NCBI RefSeq assembly: GCF_003990445.1
Contig: NZ_REEZ01000004.1
Span: forward strand, 248,001 to 312,000
Direction of reading: 5' to 3'
DNA: 64,000 nt
Source of the DNA: Pararhodobacter zhoushanensis
GTDB taxonomy: Bacteria > Pseudomonadota > Alphaproteobacteria > Rhodobacterales > Rhodobacteraceae
Positions within the stretch are counted from its first letter, which is position 1; the number at the start of each line of letters is the position of its first letter. Both the position numbers and the translations under genes were made by a program. The notes under the pieces were generated by a model that saw nothing but the letters and a program-made list of their open reading frames with translations, was not told the DNA's origin and made no database searches. Positions 18,124-25,430 of this stretch are shown here, piece after piece.

Positions 18124-18138
18124 CTTAGATCAGCTAAG
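18124..18138. promoter_or_regulatory. LysR-type T-N11-A box between regulator and oxygenase
   Basis: The inverted repeat CTTAG-ATCAG-CTAAG has perfect 5-bp arms and contains the T-N11-A pattern typical of LysR sites. It lies 9 bases upstream of the LysR ATG and about 80 bases upstream of the oxygenase ATG. Confidence 0.6.
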
Positions 18139-18215
18139 TCAGGATCACAATTTCTGCCGTTGCAGGCAAGAGGATTGCGGCAAATCATCGGGGCTGACCA
18201 AGAAAGGCCTGCCCC

Positions 18216-19001
18216 ATGCGCGATATCCTCGACCTTGACCGCTACCCACTCGACCGCCCCGGCTCGCCCGAATGGCACGCTCTTGTCGATCACTGCCGCG
18301 CACAGCTGGCCGCCGACGGCATGTTCAGCCTGCCGGGCTTTGTGACCCAAGCCGCCCTGACCCGCGCCATGGCCGAAATCACCCCCCTGATGCCGCAGGC
18401 CTTCACCCATAAGCGCAGCCACAACATCTATTTCAAACCGTCGGTGCCCGGCCTGCCTGACGACCACCCTGCCCTGCGCAAGGTTGAGACGGCGAGCCAT
18501 ACTCTTTGTGCCGACCAGATGCCGCAATCGGTGCCGGTGTGGATCTACGAATGGGCACCGTTTCAGGTGTTTCTGGCCGCCGCGATGGAGCTGCCCGCGC
18601 TGTTCCCGATGCTCGACCCCTTGGCGCGGGTCAACGTCATGACCTACCGCACCGGCGAGCGGCTCAACTGGCACTTTGACCGTTCGGATTTCACCACCAC
18701 GATCCTGCTGCAAGCGCCTGAGGGTGGCGGCGAGTTCCTCTATCACACCGACCTGCGCAGCGACGATAACCCCAACCATGACGGCGTCGCCCGGCTGCTG
18801 CGCGGCGAAGACCCGTTGATGCAGACCCTGCGCCTGTCGCCCGGCACCCTGAACGTGTTCAAAGGCCGCAACACGCCGCATTGTGTCACTCCGGTCGAGG
18901 GCAGCACAGACCGCGTGATCACCGTGTTTTCGTATTATCCGCGTCCCGGCGTGGTGTTTTCACCCGAAGAACGCCTGGGCTTCTATGGCCGCGAAGGCTG
19001 A
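18216..19001 (+). CDS. 2-oxoglutarate/Fe(II) oxygenase related to HalD/BesD halogenases, with hydroxylase-type HxD
   Basis: 261 residues. The double-stranded beta-helix core shows RTGERLNWHFD (His153-x-Asp155) and a distal PHCVTPVEGSTDRVI (His222, then Arg233), a complete iron triad plus the 2OG-binding Arg. The overall plan, and the spacing of about 69 residues between the two His, resembles the BesD/HalD family of radical amino-acid halogenases. In those enzymes the Asp is replaced by Gly to admit chloride. The Asp here predicts hydroxylation or another oxygenase reaction, probably on a free amino acid or small acid. It is divergent from a LysR regulator. The family link is from memory of the fold pattern. 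Confidence 0.75.
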   Translation: MRDILDLDRYPLDRPGSPEWHALVDHCRAQLAADGMFSLPGFVTQAALTRAMAEITPLMPQAFTHKRSHNIYFKPSVPGLPDDHPALRKVETASHTLCADQMPQSVPVWIYEWAPFQVFLAAAMELPALFPMLDPLARVNVMTYRTGERLNWHFDRSDFTTTILLQAPEGGGEFLYHTDLRSDDNPNHDGVARLLRGEDPLMQTLRLSPGTLNVFKGRNTPHCVTPVEGSTDRVITVFSYYPRPGVVFSPEERLGFYGREG

Positions 19002-19090
19002 CACGGCGCCATAAAGGCCGGTCAATGCCCTTGCCTGACCTACCCCGCAAACGCTATCCGTTGTGCGAGTTCTTGCAAGGAAGTGACCGC

Positions 19091-19942
19091 ATGCCGATTG
19101 ATGATCCCCGCACGCTGGTGTCCACCGAATGGCTGGCGGCGCATATGGATGACCCCGATCTGCGCATCATCGACGGGTCCTGGCACATGCCGGGCACCGG
19201 GCGTGATGGCCGGGCCGAGTATGACGCCGAGCACATCCCCGGCGCGCGGTTCTTTGACATCGACGAAATTTCCGACCAGCGCTCGTCGCTTCCGCATATG
19301 GCCCCGCCGCCCGAGAAATTCGTCAGCCGCATGCGCGCCATGGGCATCGGTGACGGGCATCAGGTGGTGATCTACGATTCCGTCGGTGTGCGGTCGGCCC
19401 CGCGGGTGTGGTGGACTTTCCGGCTGATGGGCAAGATGGATGTGGCCGTGCTGGACGGCGGTTTGCCCAAGTGGAAGGCCGAAGGCCGCCCGACCGAGGA
19501 CATGCCGACCATGGTGCGCGATCGCCATATCACGGTCACCCGCATGGCCAATCTGGTCAAGGATGTCAGCCAGGTGGCCTCGGCCTCGAAGCTGGGCGAC
19601 TGGCAGATCCTTGACGCCCGCGCCGCCGAACGGTTCCGCGGTGAGGTGGAAGAACCGCGTGCCGGTTTGCGCGCGGGCCATATCCCCAACTCGAAGAACC
19701 TGCCGTTCCCTGAGCTGCAGAACCCCGATGGTACGATGAAAGAGCCCGACGCGCTGCGCGCCGCGCTGGTCGCAGCCGGGATCGATCTGGACCGCCCGGT
19801 GATCACCACCTGCGGTTCGGGCGTGACGGCGGCGATCCTCAGCCTGGCGCTGGAGATTGTCGGCCATCGCAACCACGCGCTCTATGATGGTTCGTGGAGC
19901 GAATGGGGCATGTATCCCGACCTCAAGGTCGAGAAGGGCTGA
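19091..19942 (+). CDS. sseA: 3-mercaptopyruvate sulfurtransferase
   Basis: 283 residues, two rhodanese domains. The active loop TTCGSGVTA in the second domain is the mercaptopyruvate type rather than thiosulfate rhodanese. The first domain has RIIDGSWHMPGTGRDGRAEYDAEHIPGARFFDID. It transfers sulfane sulfur from 3-mercaptopyruvate to thiol acceptors. The ATG at 19091 follows AAGGAAG; the upstream in-frame ATG at 19025 adds non-family residues. The GNAT gene starts one base after its stop. Confidence 0.94.
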   Translation: MPIDDPRTLVSTEWLAAHMDDPDLRIIDGSWHMPGTGRDGRAEYDAEHIPGARFFDIDEISDQRSSLPHMAPPPEKFVSRMRAMGIGDGHQVVIYDSVGVRSAPRVWWTFRLMGKMDVAVLDGGLPKWKAEGRPTEDMPTMVRDRHITVTRMANLVKDVSQVASASKLGDWQILDARAAERFRGEVEEPRAGLRAGHIPNSKNLPFPELQNPDGTMKEPDALRAALVAAGIDLDRPVITTCGSGVTAAILSLALEIVGHRNHALYDGSWSEWGMYPDLKVEKG

Positions 19943-19943
19943 G

Positions 19944-20510
19944 ATGATTGACTGCAAGGCTGGTGACAGCATCGACTACCGGGTGACCTGGCTGGAGATG
20001 GACAAGCGGCCCGATTACGACTGGCCGCACCAGCCCGTCGCCCATGACGGCGCGCTGATCCGCGCTTTCGATCCGCCATGGTGGTGGTTCCTGTCGCTCT
20101 ATGACGCGGTGGGGCGCGACTATGCCTGGACCGAACGGCACAAGATGCCGCGCGAGGATTTGCAAGCGTGGATTCAGCACCCGGATGTCGCGATCTACAC
20201 GCTGATGGGCAAGGGCTGGCCGCAGGGCTTCTTCATGCTCGACAGCCGCGAGGCGGGTGTTTGCGAGCTGGCCTATTTCGGGCTGGTGCCTGAGGCGGTT
20301 GGCACGGGGCAGGGCACATGGCTGCTCAAGACCGCGGTCCTGACCGGCTGGTCGCTGCCCGGCACGCGCAAGATGACCGTCAACACCTGCACGCTGGACC
20401 ACCCCCGCGCGCTGGCGCAATACCAACGCATGGGCTTTTCGCCGGTCAGCACCGAAGTGCGCTCGACCGTGCTGGAAAGCGACCATGTGTTTCTGCAACC
20501 GCTTCTCTGA
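19944..20510 (+). CDS. GNAT family N-acetyltransferase
   Basis: 188 residues. The acetyl-CoA-binding region is GLVPEAVGTGQGTWLLKTAV (R/Q-x-x-G-x-G variant), followed by VNTCTLDHPRALAQYQRMGFSPV, a typical GNAT C-terminus. A WWWFLSLYD motif near the start is characteristic of this subgroup. It is coupled to sseA (one base between stop and ATG) and precedes an aminotransferase by 10 bases. The substrate is unknown. Confidence 0.9.
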   Translation: MIDCKAGDSIDYRVTWLEMDKRPDYDWPHQPVAHDGALIRAFDPPWWWFLSLYDAVGRDYAWTERHKMPREDLQAWIQHPDVAIYTLMGKGWPQGFFMLDSREAGVCELAYFGLVPEAVGTGQGTWLLKTAVLTGWSLPGTRKMTVNTCTLDHPRALAQYQRMGFSPVSTEVRSTVLESDHVFLQPLL

Positions 20511-20520
20511 AAGAGCTGAC

Positions 20521-21699
20521 ATGTTCCAGAGCCTGCCTGCCCCCGCCGCCGATCCGATCCTGCATGTGATGATGATGTACCGCGAGGATACGCGGGCCGA
20601 GAAAGTCGATCTGGGGCTGGGGGTCTACAAAGACCCGCAAGGTGCGACACCGGTGATGCGCGCGGTCAAGGCCGCCGAACAGCGGCTGGTCGACGAGCAG
20701 GACACCAAAAGCTACACCACGCTGTCAGGCGATCCGGCGTTTCGCGCAGCGGTCGCCGGCTTGGTGCTGGGCGACGCTGTTCCGGCGGCGCGGCTGGCGG
20801 GCAGCACGACGACCGGCGGCACGGCGGGGGTGAAGCTGGGGATGGATCTGATCCATGCAGCCAGCCCGGGCTCGACCATCTGGATCTCGACGCCGACCTG
20901 GCCCAACCATTACGCGCTGGCCAAGGCCGCGAGTACAGCGTTCAAGACCTATCGCTATTATGATGCCGAGACCGGCACCATCGACCGTGCGGGCATGTGG
21001 GCGGATCTTGACGCGGCGCAGCCCGGCGATGTGCTCTTGCTGCATGGGTGCTGCCACAACCCGACCGGAGCCGATCTGTCGGCGGATGACTGGGCGGCTG
21101 TGGCGGCGTTCTGCCAGGCCAAGGGCGTGATGCCGTTTATCGACATCGCGTATCAGGGCTTTGGCGACGGGCTGGACGAAGACGCCGCAGGTCTTCGCAC
21201 GCTGGCGCGGCAAATGGAGCGGATGATCGTCGTGTCGTCAGCCTCGAAGAACTTCGGCCTGTACCGCGACCGCGCGGGCTGCTGTCTGGTTATCTGTCCC
21301 GAGGGGGAGCGCGCACTGGTGCAGGGCACGCTGGAAGTGCTGAACCGCCAGTCGATCAGCTTCCCGCCGGACCATGGCGCGCGGGTGGTGACCGAGATCC
21401 TGTCTGACCCGGCGCTGCGGGCGCAGTGGGACGATGAGCTGACCGAAATGCGCGACCGGATGAACCGCCTGCGCCGCCTGCTCGCCACCGCGCTACGCGA
21501 TGCCTGCGGCTCGGACCGCTTCGGGTTTCTGGCCGATCAACGCGGGATGTTCTCGATCTTGGGCGGCTCCGAGGCGCAGATTACCCGCCTGCGCGAGGAA
21601 TTCGGCGTCTATATCGTCGGCGGCGGGCGGTTGAACATGGCCGGGCTGACCGAACAGAGCATTCCGCGTGTCGCCAAGGCGATCGCGACCGTCCTGTGA
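20521..21699 (+). CDS. Aspartate/aromatic amino acid aminotransferase
   Basis: 392-residue class I PLP transaminase. It has LGLGVYKD near the N-terminus (AspC/TyrB class Ib), the HGCCHNPTGAD substrate/PLP loop, DIAYQGFGDGL, and the PLP Lys in SSASKNFGLYRDR. It transfers amino groups between Asp or aromatic amino acids and 2-oxoglutarate. It ends the sseA-GNAT-aminotransferase run and converges on ilvE over repeat copy B. Confidence 0.94.
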   Translation: MFQSLPAPAADPILHVMMMYREDTRAEKVDLGLGVYKDPQGATPVMRAVKAAEQRLVDEQDTKSYTTLSGDPAFRAAVAGLVLGDAVPAARLAGSTTTGGTAGVKLGMDLIHAASPGSTIWISTPTWPNHYALAKAASTAFKTYRYYDAETGTIDRAGMWADLDAAQPGDVLLLHGCCHNPTGADLSADDWAAVAAFCQAKGVMPFIDIAYQGFGDGLDEDAAGLRTLARQMERMIVVSSASKNFGLYRDRAGCCLVICPEGERALVQGTLEVLNRQSISFPPDHGARVVTEILSDPALRAQWDDELTEMRDRMNRLRRLLATALRDACGSDRFGFLADQRGMFSILGGSEAQITRLREEFGVYIVGGGRLNMAGLTEQSIPRVAKAIATVL

Positions 21700-21716
21700 T
21701 CTCATTGAGCGGCTAA

Positions 21717-21945
21717 CGCCGCATGCCTATGAGCGCTTCGCGCGGGTAAAGGGGGTCCTCGGACCCCCTCTTCGGCTGACGCCGAATTCACCCCCGAGGA
21801 TATTTAAGGACAGAAAATAGAGTGAGGTAAGGTTTCGTTAACCGTGCCTCATTTTCTGTCTCTAAATATCCACAGGGGGTTTCCAAAGGGGGCGCGTGCG
21901 CCCCCTTTGGCGGGGGGGTGTGGGGGGCTGGCCCCCCACTTCCAA
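21717..21945. repeat. Intergenic composite repeat, copy B (two facing arms)
   Basis: Left arm: G/C hairpins including GGGGGTCC..GGACCCCC, then CCCCCGAGGATATTTA..GACAGAAAAT (21791-21818). A 31-base centre follows. Right arm: CATTTTCTGTC..AAATATCC..GGGGG (21850-21879), followed by GGGGGCGCGTGCGCCCCC and further G/C stems. The arms are near-complementary and could pair as a stem of about 28 bp. It lies between the convergent aminotransferase and ilvE genes. Confidence 0.88.
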
Positions 21946-21949
21946 CAGG

Positions 21950-22819
21950 TCAGCTACGGACCAGCGCCTCGTAGGTGTCAGACACCTTGCGGGTAAGGTC
22001 GCCGACCTGGAAATGGTAGTCGCCGATCTGGCCCACAGGCGTGACTTCGGCGGCGGTGCCGGTCAGCCAGCATTCCGAGAAGGTGCCAAGTTCTTCAGGC
22101 ATGATGTGGCGTTCTTCGACGCTCAGGCCCATGTCCTTGAGCATGGCGATGACCGTCTGGCGGGTGATGCCGTTCAGGAAGGCGTCGGCCAGCGGCGTGT
22201 GGACCACGCCGTCCTTGACGAAGAACACATTGGCCCCGGTCGCCTCGGCCACATAGCCGCGATAGTCCATGAACAGCGCATCCGAGCAGCCTTTGGCTTC
22301 GGCGGCGTGTTTGGACATGGTGCAGATCATGTAGAGCCCGGCGGCCTTGGCCGCGGTAGGGATCGTCTCCGGCGACGGGCGTTTCCATTTGGCGATGTCG
22401 AGCTTGGCGCCCTGCCACTTCGCGTCGCCGTAATAGGCGCCCCATTCCCAGCCCGCGACAGCCATCCGCACCGGATTGCGCGAGGCCGAGACGCCCATAT
22501 CCTCGCCCGCGCCGCGCCAGGCAACCGCGCGCACATAGGCGTCGGTCCAGCCGTTTGCCTTGAGCATGGCGTATTTCGCCTCTTCGATCTGATCGACCGA
22601 ATAGGGCACCGTCATATCCAGCAGCCGCCCGGATTCGATCAGCCGGGCCGAGTGTTCGCGGCTTTTGAAGATCTTGCCGTTATAGCAGCGCTCGCCCTCG
22701 AAGACCGACGAGGCATAGTGCATCGCGTGGGTGAGGATATGCACTTTGGCATCGCGCCATGGCACAAGGGTGCCGTCCATCCAGATGTAGCCGTCTCTGT
22801 CATCATAGGCGCCGGCCAT
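21950..22819 (-). CDS. ilvE: Branched-chain amino acid aminotransferase
   Basis: 289 residues, fold-type IV PLP enzyme. Marks are HAMHYASSVFEGERCY, the PLP Lys region in ICTMSKHAAEAKGCSDALFMD, and GFVAEATGANVFFV-type YVAEATGANVFFVKDG near 200. It carries out the last step of Leu, Ile and Val synthesis. The ATG at 22819 follows GGGGAGAG; the longer frame to 22987 runs through the promoter shared with petP. Confidence 0.95.
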   Translation of the reverse strand: MAGAYDDRDGYIWMDGTLVPWRDAKVHILTHAMHYASSVFEGERCYNGKIFKSREHSARLIESGRLLDMTVPYSVDQIEEAKYAMLKANGWTDAYVRAVAWRGAGEDMGVSASRNPVRMAVAGWEWGAYYGDAKWQGAKLDIAKWKRPSPETIPTAAKAAGLYMICTMSKHAAEAKGCSDALFMDYRGYVAEATGANVFFVKDGVVHTPLADAFLNGITRQTVIAMLKDMGLSVEERHIMPEELGTFSECWLTGTAAEVTPVGQIGDYHFQVGDLTRKVSDTYEALVRS

Positions 22820-22989
22820 GGCTCTCTCCCCCTGCTGCGCGTTTTCGAAAATTGCGCGACAAAGGACCGATAAGGACATTATATTGCGCAAACTGGTCGA
22901 TTTGCTAACAATTGATTCTTGGAAAGTCAATAACGCTGACATAAAACGAACCTGGCCCGGTTCCGGGTCGGTTGCGGGGGTAAACACAG

Positions 22990-23505
22990 ATGATGGCCGA
23001 CGGTATGACGGGCGGGACGACGGGTGGCGAGAACCTGCTTTTCCTGACCGACGAGCAGCTGCGCAAGGGCATCGAGGCGATGTTCTTTGCCTACCGTGGA
23101 TTCACCGCTGATCCCGACCGCATTCTGGCTGATCTGTCTTACGGGCGCGCGCATCACCGCGCGCTGCATTTCATCAACCGATCGCGTGGCACGACAGTGA
23201 ACAACCTGTTGTCGGTGCTGGGGGTCACCAAGCAGTCGCTGAACCGGGTGCTGCGCACGCTGATCGAGGACGGGCTGGTGGAATCCCGTGTCGGTCGTGA
23301 AGACCGGCGAGAGCGCAATCTCTATCTCACCACCGCCGGGGCGGAACTGGAGCGCCAGCTGTCTGAAGCGCAGCGTGCGCGGATGCGTGCGGCGTATCGC
23401 GCCGCCGGACCGCAGGCTGTGGCCGGGTTCCGTCAGGTGCTGGAGGCCATGATGGACGAGTCGATCCGTGCCCAGTATCAGGCGATGAAGGATGGCAAAT
23501 CATGA
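22990..23505 (+). CDS. petP: MarR family regulator PetP
   Basis: 171 residues with a MarR-type winged helix: GRAHHRALHFINRSRGTTVNNLLSVLGVTKQSLNRVLRTLIEDGLVESRVGREDRRERNLYLT. It is directly coupled by an ATGA overlap to an OmpR-type response regulator. This pair corresponds to PetP-PetR, described in Rhodobacter capsulatus next to the cytochrome bc1 operon. It is divergent from ilvE. An in-frame ATG one codon downstream is an alternative start. Confidence 0.88.
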   Translation: MMADGMTGGTTGGENLLFLTDEQLRKGIEAMFFAYRGFTADPDRILADLSYGRAHHRALHFINRSRGTTVNNLLSVLGVTKQSLNRVLRTLIEDGLVESRVGREDRRERNLYLTTAGAELERQLSEAQRARMRAAYRAAGPQAVAGFRQVLEAMMDESIRAQYQAMKDGKS

Positions 23506-24215
23506 GCGACACGCCCGCCCATCTGTTGATCGTCGATGACGACGAACGCATCCGCGAGTTGCTCAAGCGCTATCTGGTCAAGCAGGGCTTCATGGTCACC
23601 GCCGCGCGCGATGCCGCGCAGGCGCGGCGCTTGCTGAGCGGGCTGGCCTTTGATCTCATCGTTCTGGATGTGATGATGCCGGGTGAGGACGGTGTGGCGC
23701 TGACGCAATGGCTGCGCGGTGCGATGGCGACGCCGGTGATCCTGCTGACCGCGCGCGGTGAGGCCAAGGATCGCATCACCGGCTTCGAGGCCGGGGCGGA
23801 TGACTATATCGCCAAGCCGTTCGAGCCCCGCGAGCTGGTGCTGCGCATCAACGCCATTCTGCGCCGGGCCCCCCGGCCCGAAGCCGGGGCTGACGCGCCG
23901 CAGATGTTGATGTTGGGCCGGTTGCGCTATGAGATTGAGACCGGCGAGTTGCGCGACGGGCAGGAGCCGGTGCGTCTGACGCAGACCGAATCAGCCCTGA
24001 TGCGCATCCTTGCTGCGCGGCACGGTCAGGTGGTCAGCCGTGAAGCGCTGGTCGATCAGCTGGGTCGGGATCGCGGTCTGGGCGGAGAAATCGCGCAAGA
24101 GCGGGCGGTGGACGTTCAGATCACGCGATTGCGCCGGAAAATAGAGCTGGATCCTCGCCGTCCGCGGTATCTGCAAACCGTGCGTGGAGAGGGCTATATG
24201 TTGACCGCAGGCTGA
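23502..24215 (+). CDS. petR: Response regulator PetR (OmpR/PhoB type)
   Basis: 237 residues: receiver domain with acidic pair DDDE, phosphoacceptor Asp in LIVLDVMMPGEDG (about residue 53), Lys in DDYIAKPFEPREL, then a winged-helix DNA-binding domain ending RYLQTVRGEGYMLTAG. The ATG overlaps the petP stop. No histidine kinase is adjacent. In R. capsulatus the gene affects expression of respiratory/photosynthetic functions; here no petABC follows in the window. Confidence 0.9.
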   Translation: MSDTPAHLLIVDDDERIRELLKRYLVKQGFMVTAARDAAQARRLLSGLAFDLIVLDVMMPGEDGVALTQWLRGAMATPVILLTARGEAKDRITGFEAGADDYIAKPFEPRELVLRINAILRRAPRPEAGADAPQMLMLGRLRYEIETGELRDGQEPVRLTQTESALMRILAARHGQVVSREALVDQLGRDRGLGGEIAQERAVDVQITRLRRKIELDPRRPRYLQTVRGEGYMLTAG

Positions 24216-24298
24216 GTGTGCTGGGGTTAAAGCCGGGGCAACGCCGCGTCGCGTCGCACTTGCCGACAAGGTCGCGAAAAAAAATGACATCTTACGCC

Positions 24299-24327
24299 TT
24301 GACCCCGGCGCGAGTTCTTTCTACTTA
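24299..24327 (+). promoter_or_regulatory. Promoter of tRNA-Lys
   Basis: TTGACC (24299-24304), 17-base spacer, TACTTA (24322-24327), ending 12 bases before the mature tRNA 5' end. This is a good housekeeping-type promoter by position and spacing. Confidence 0.65.
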
Positions 24328-24339
24328 GCCTCGCAATGT

Positions 24340-24414
24340 GGGCCGGTAGCTCAGCGGTAGAGCAACTGACTTTTAATCAGTTGGCCATAGGTTCGATCCC
24401 TATCCGGCTCACCA
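24340..24414 (+). tRNA. tRNA-Lys (anticodon UUU)
   Basis: 75 bases including encoded CCA. Acceptor stem GGGCCGG / CCGGCTC (one G-U), D stem GCTC/GAGC, anticodon stem ACTGA/TCAGT with loop CTTTTAA giving anticodon TTT (24372-24374), T stem ATAGG/CCTAT around TTCGATC. All four arms pair. A terminator follows at 24423. Confidence 0.98.
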
Positions 24415-24422
24415 CTTTCCTC

Positions 24423-24452
24423 AAAGGCCCGGGCGTTATTGCCCGGGCCTTT
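24423..24452 (+). terminator. Rho-independent terminator of tRNA-Lys
   Basis: Perfect 12-bp stem AAAGGCCCGGGC / GCCCGGGCCTTT with loop GTTATT, 9 bases past the tRNA CCA, followed by a T-rich TTGGTGTTTC. Confidence 0.85.
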
Positions 24453-24475
24453 GGTGTTTCAGGCAAGACCCGGTG

Positions 24476-24514
24476 CGTTTCGGGCCAGCACGTTTCGGGC
24501 CAGCACGTTTCGGG
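24476..24514. repeat. 15-bp tandem repeat, 2.6 copies
   Basis: CGTTTCGGGCCAGCA occurs at 24476-24490 and exactly again at 24491-24505, then a partial CGTTTCGGG to 24514. It lies between the tRNA-Lys terminator and the metallophosphatase gene, a site open to slippage variation between strains. Confidence 0.85.
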
Positions 24515-24623
24515 ATTGTGACAGCGGAATTCCGCTGCGTTGCAGAAACGACATCGAAATGTCATCCAGATGTGGCCTAGGCTTGGCAATGCTCGTGGTA
24601 CCGAAGCGTTTCGCAGGTTTCCG

Positions 24624-25427
24624 ATGTCTGATCGCCACTCCTCGAATTTTTCGCCGCGCGTTTGTCGAACCTTGTTCGTTTCAGACCTGCATCTTGGGGC
24701 GCTGGGCGCGCAACCCGCACGGGCGCTGGGTTTCCTGCGCGCGCACCGGGCCGAGACCTATGTCCTTGTCGGCGATGTCCTGGACCAGTGGCAGCCGCTG
24801 TTGCCGCACTGGAGCGCCGATGATCAGGCCGTCATCGACCACCTGAACGCCCGGCAGGCCGAAGGGGCGCAGCTGATCTATCTGCGCGGCAACCACGATC
24901 CCTACCCGGAGCGTGCCCCCGCGGGCACCCAGCCGCGGGTCGCAGCGCAGGACCAGCACGTCCATCACGCGGCGGACGGCAAGCGCTATCTGGTGATTCA
25001 CGGCGACAAGGTCGATGCGCGGATCTTTCGCGCCCATGCCTTCACGCGACTCGGCAGCCGCATCGATCATATGCTACGCTTGTTGGACCGAGGCCTGCAG
25101 CGCCTGTCGCGGCAATCACCCGGCGAGGCGAAAAGCTCGATCGAGGCGCTTCTGGCCTGGCTCAACACGCTGATGCATGTAGGCCGCAAGCATGAGCGCA
25201 AACTGGTCGATCTGGCGCGGGCCGAGGGGTTGGACGGGGTGATCTGCGGACATTTCCATATTGCAGGCCTGCACCGTGACCACGGGCTGACCTATGCCAA
25301 TTGCGGTGACTGGGTCGACAGCGCGACCGGGCTGATCGAGACCTTCGACGGCACGCTCAAACTGGTGACGGCTCCGGCACCCGTGGCGGCTTCGCAGCCC
25401 GCCGTGCCCGATATGGTCGAGGCGTAA
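24624..25427 (+). CDS. LpxH-like metallophosphoesterase (UDP-2,3-diacylglucosamine diphosphatase family)
   Basis: 267 residues. It has the binuclear metal signature set: RTLFVSDLHLG, LVGDVLDQWQP, LRGNHDP, VIHGDKVD and GVICGHFHIAG. The inserted helical region (FTRLGSRIDHMLRLLDRGLQRLSR) is like the lid of LpxH relatives. It cleaves a pyrophosphate or phosphate ester, probably on a lipid-linked sugar. Alphaproteobacteria generally use LpxI for lipid A, so a role outside lipid A is likely. It starts the module with a GT21-like transferase (3 bases between genes), DedA and GT2. Confidence 0.85.
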   Translation: MSDRHSSNFSPRVCRTLFVSDLHLGALGAQPARALGFLRAHRAETYVLVGDVLDQWQPLLPHWSADDQAVIDHLNARQAEGAQLIYLRGNHDPYPERAPAGTQPRVAAQDQHVHHAADGKRYLVIHGDKVDARIFRAHAFTRLGSRIDHMLRLLDRGLQRLSRQSPGEAKSSIEALLAWLNTLMHVGRKHERKLVDLARAEGLDGVICGHFHIAGLHRDHGLTYANCGDWVDSATGLIETFDGTLKLVTAPAPVAASQPAVPDMVEA

Positions 25428-25430
25428 GTC

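Noticed and set aside
22990-24414. Genomic island integrated at tRNA-Lys
   Set aside because: No integrase, no duplicated tRNA 3' end that I could find downstream, and the flanking genes have ordinary composition.
24476-24514. CRISPR-like array
   Set aside because: The repeat unit is 15 bases and directly tandem with no spacers; no cas genes are present in the window.
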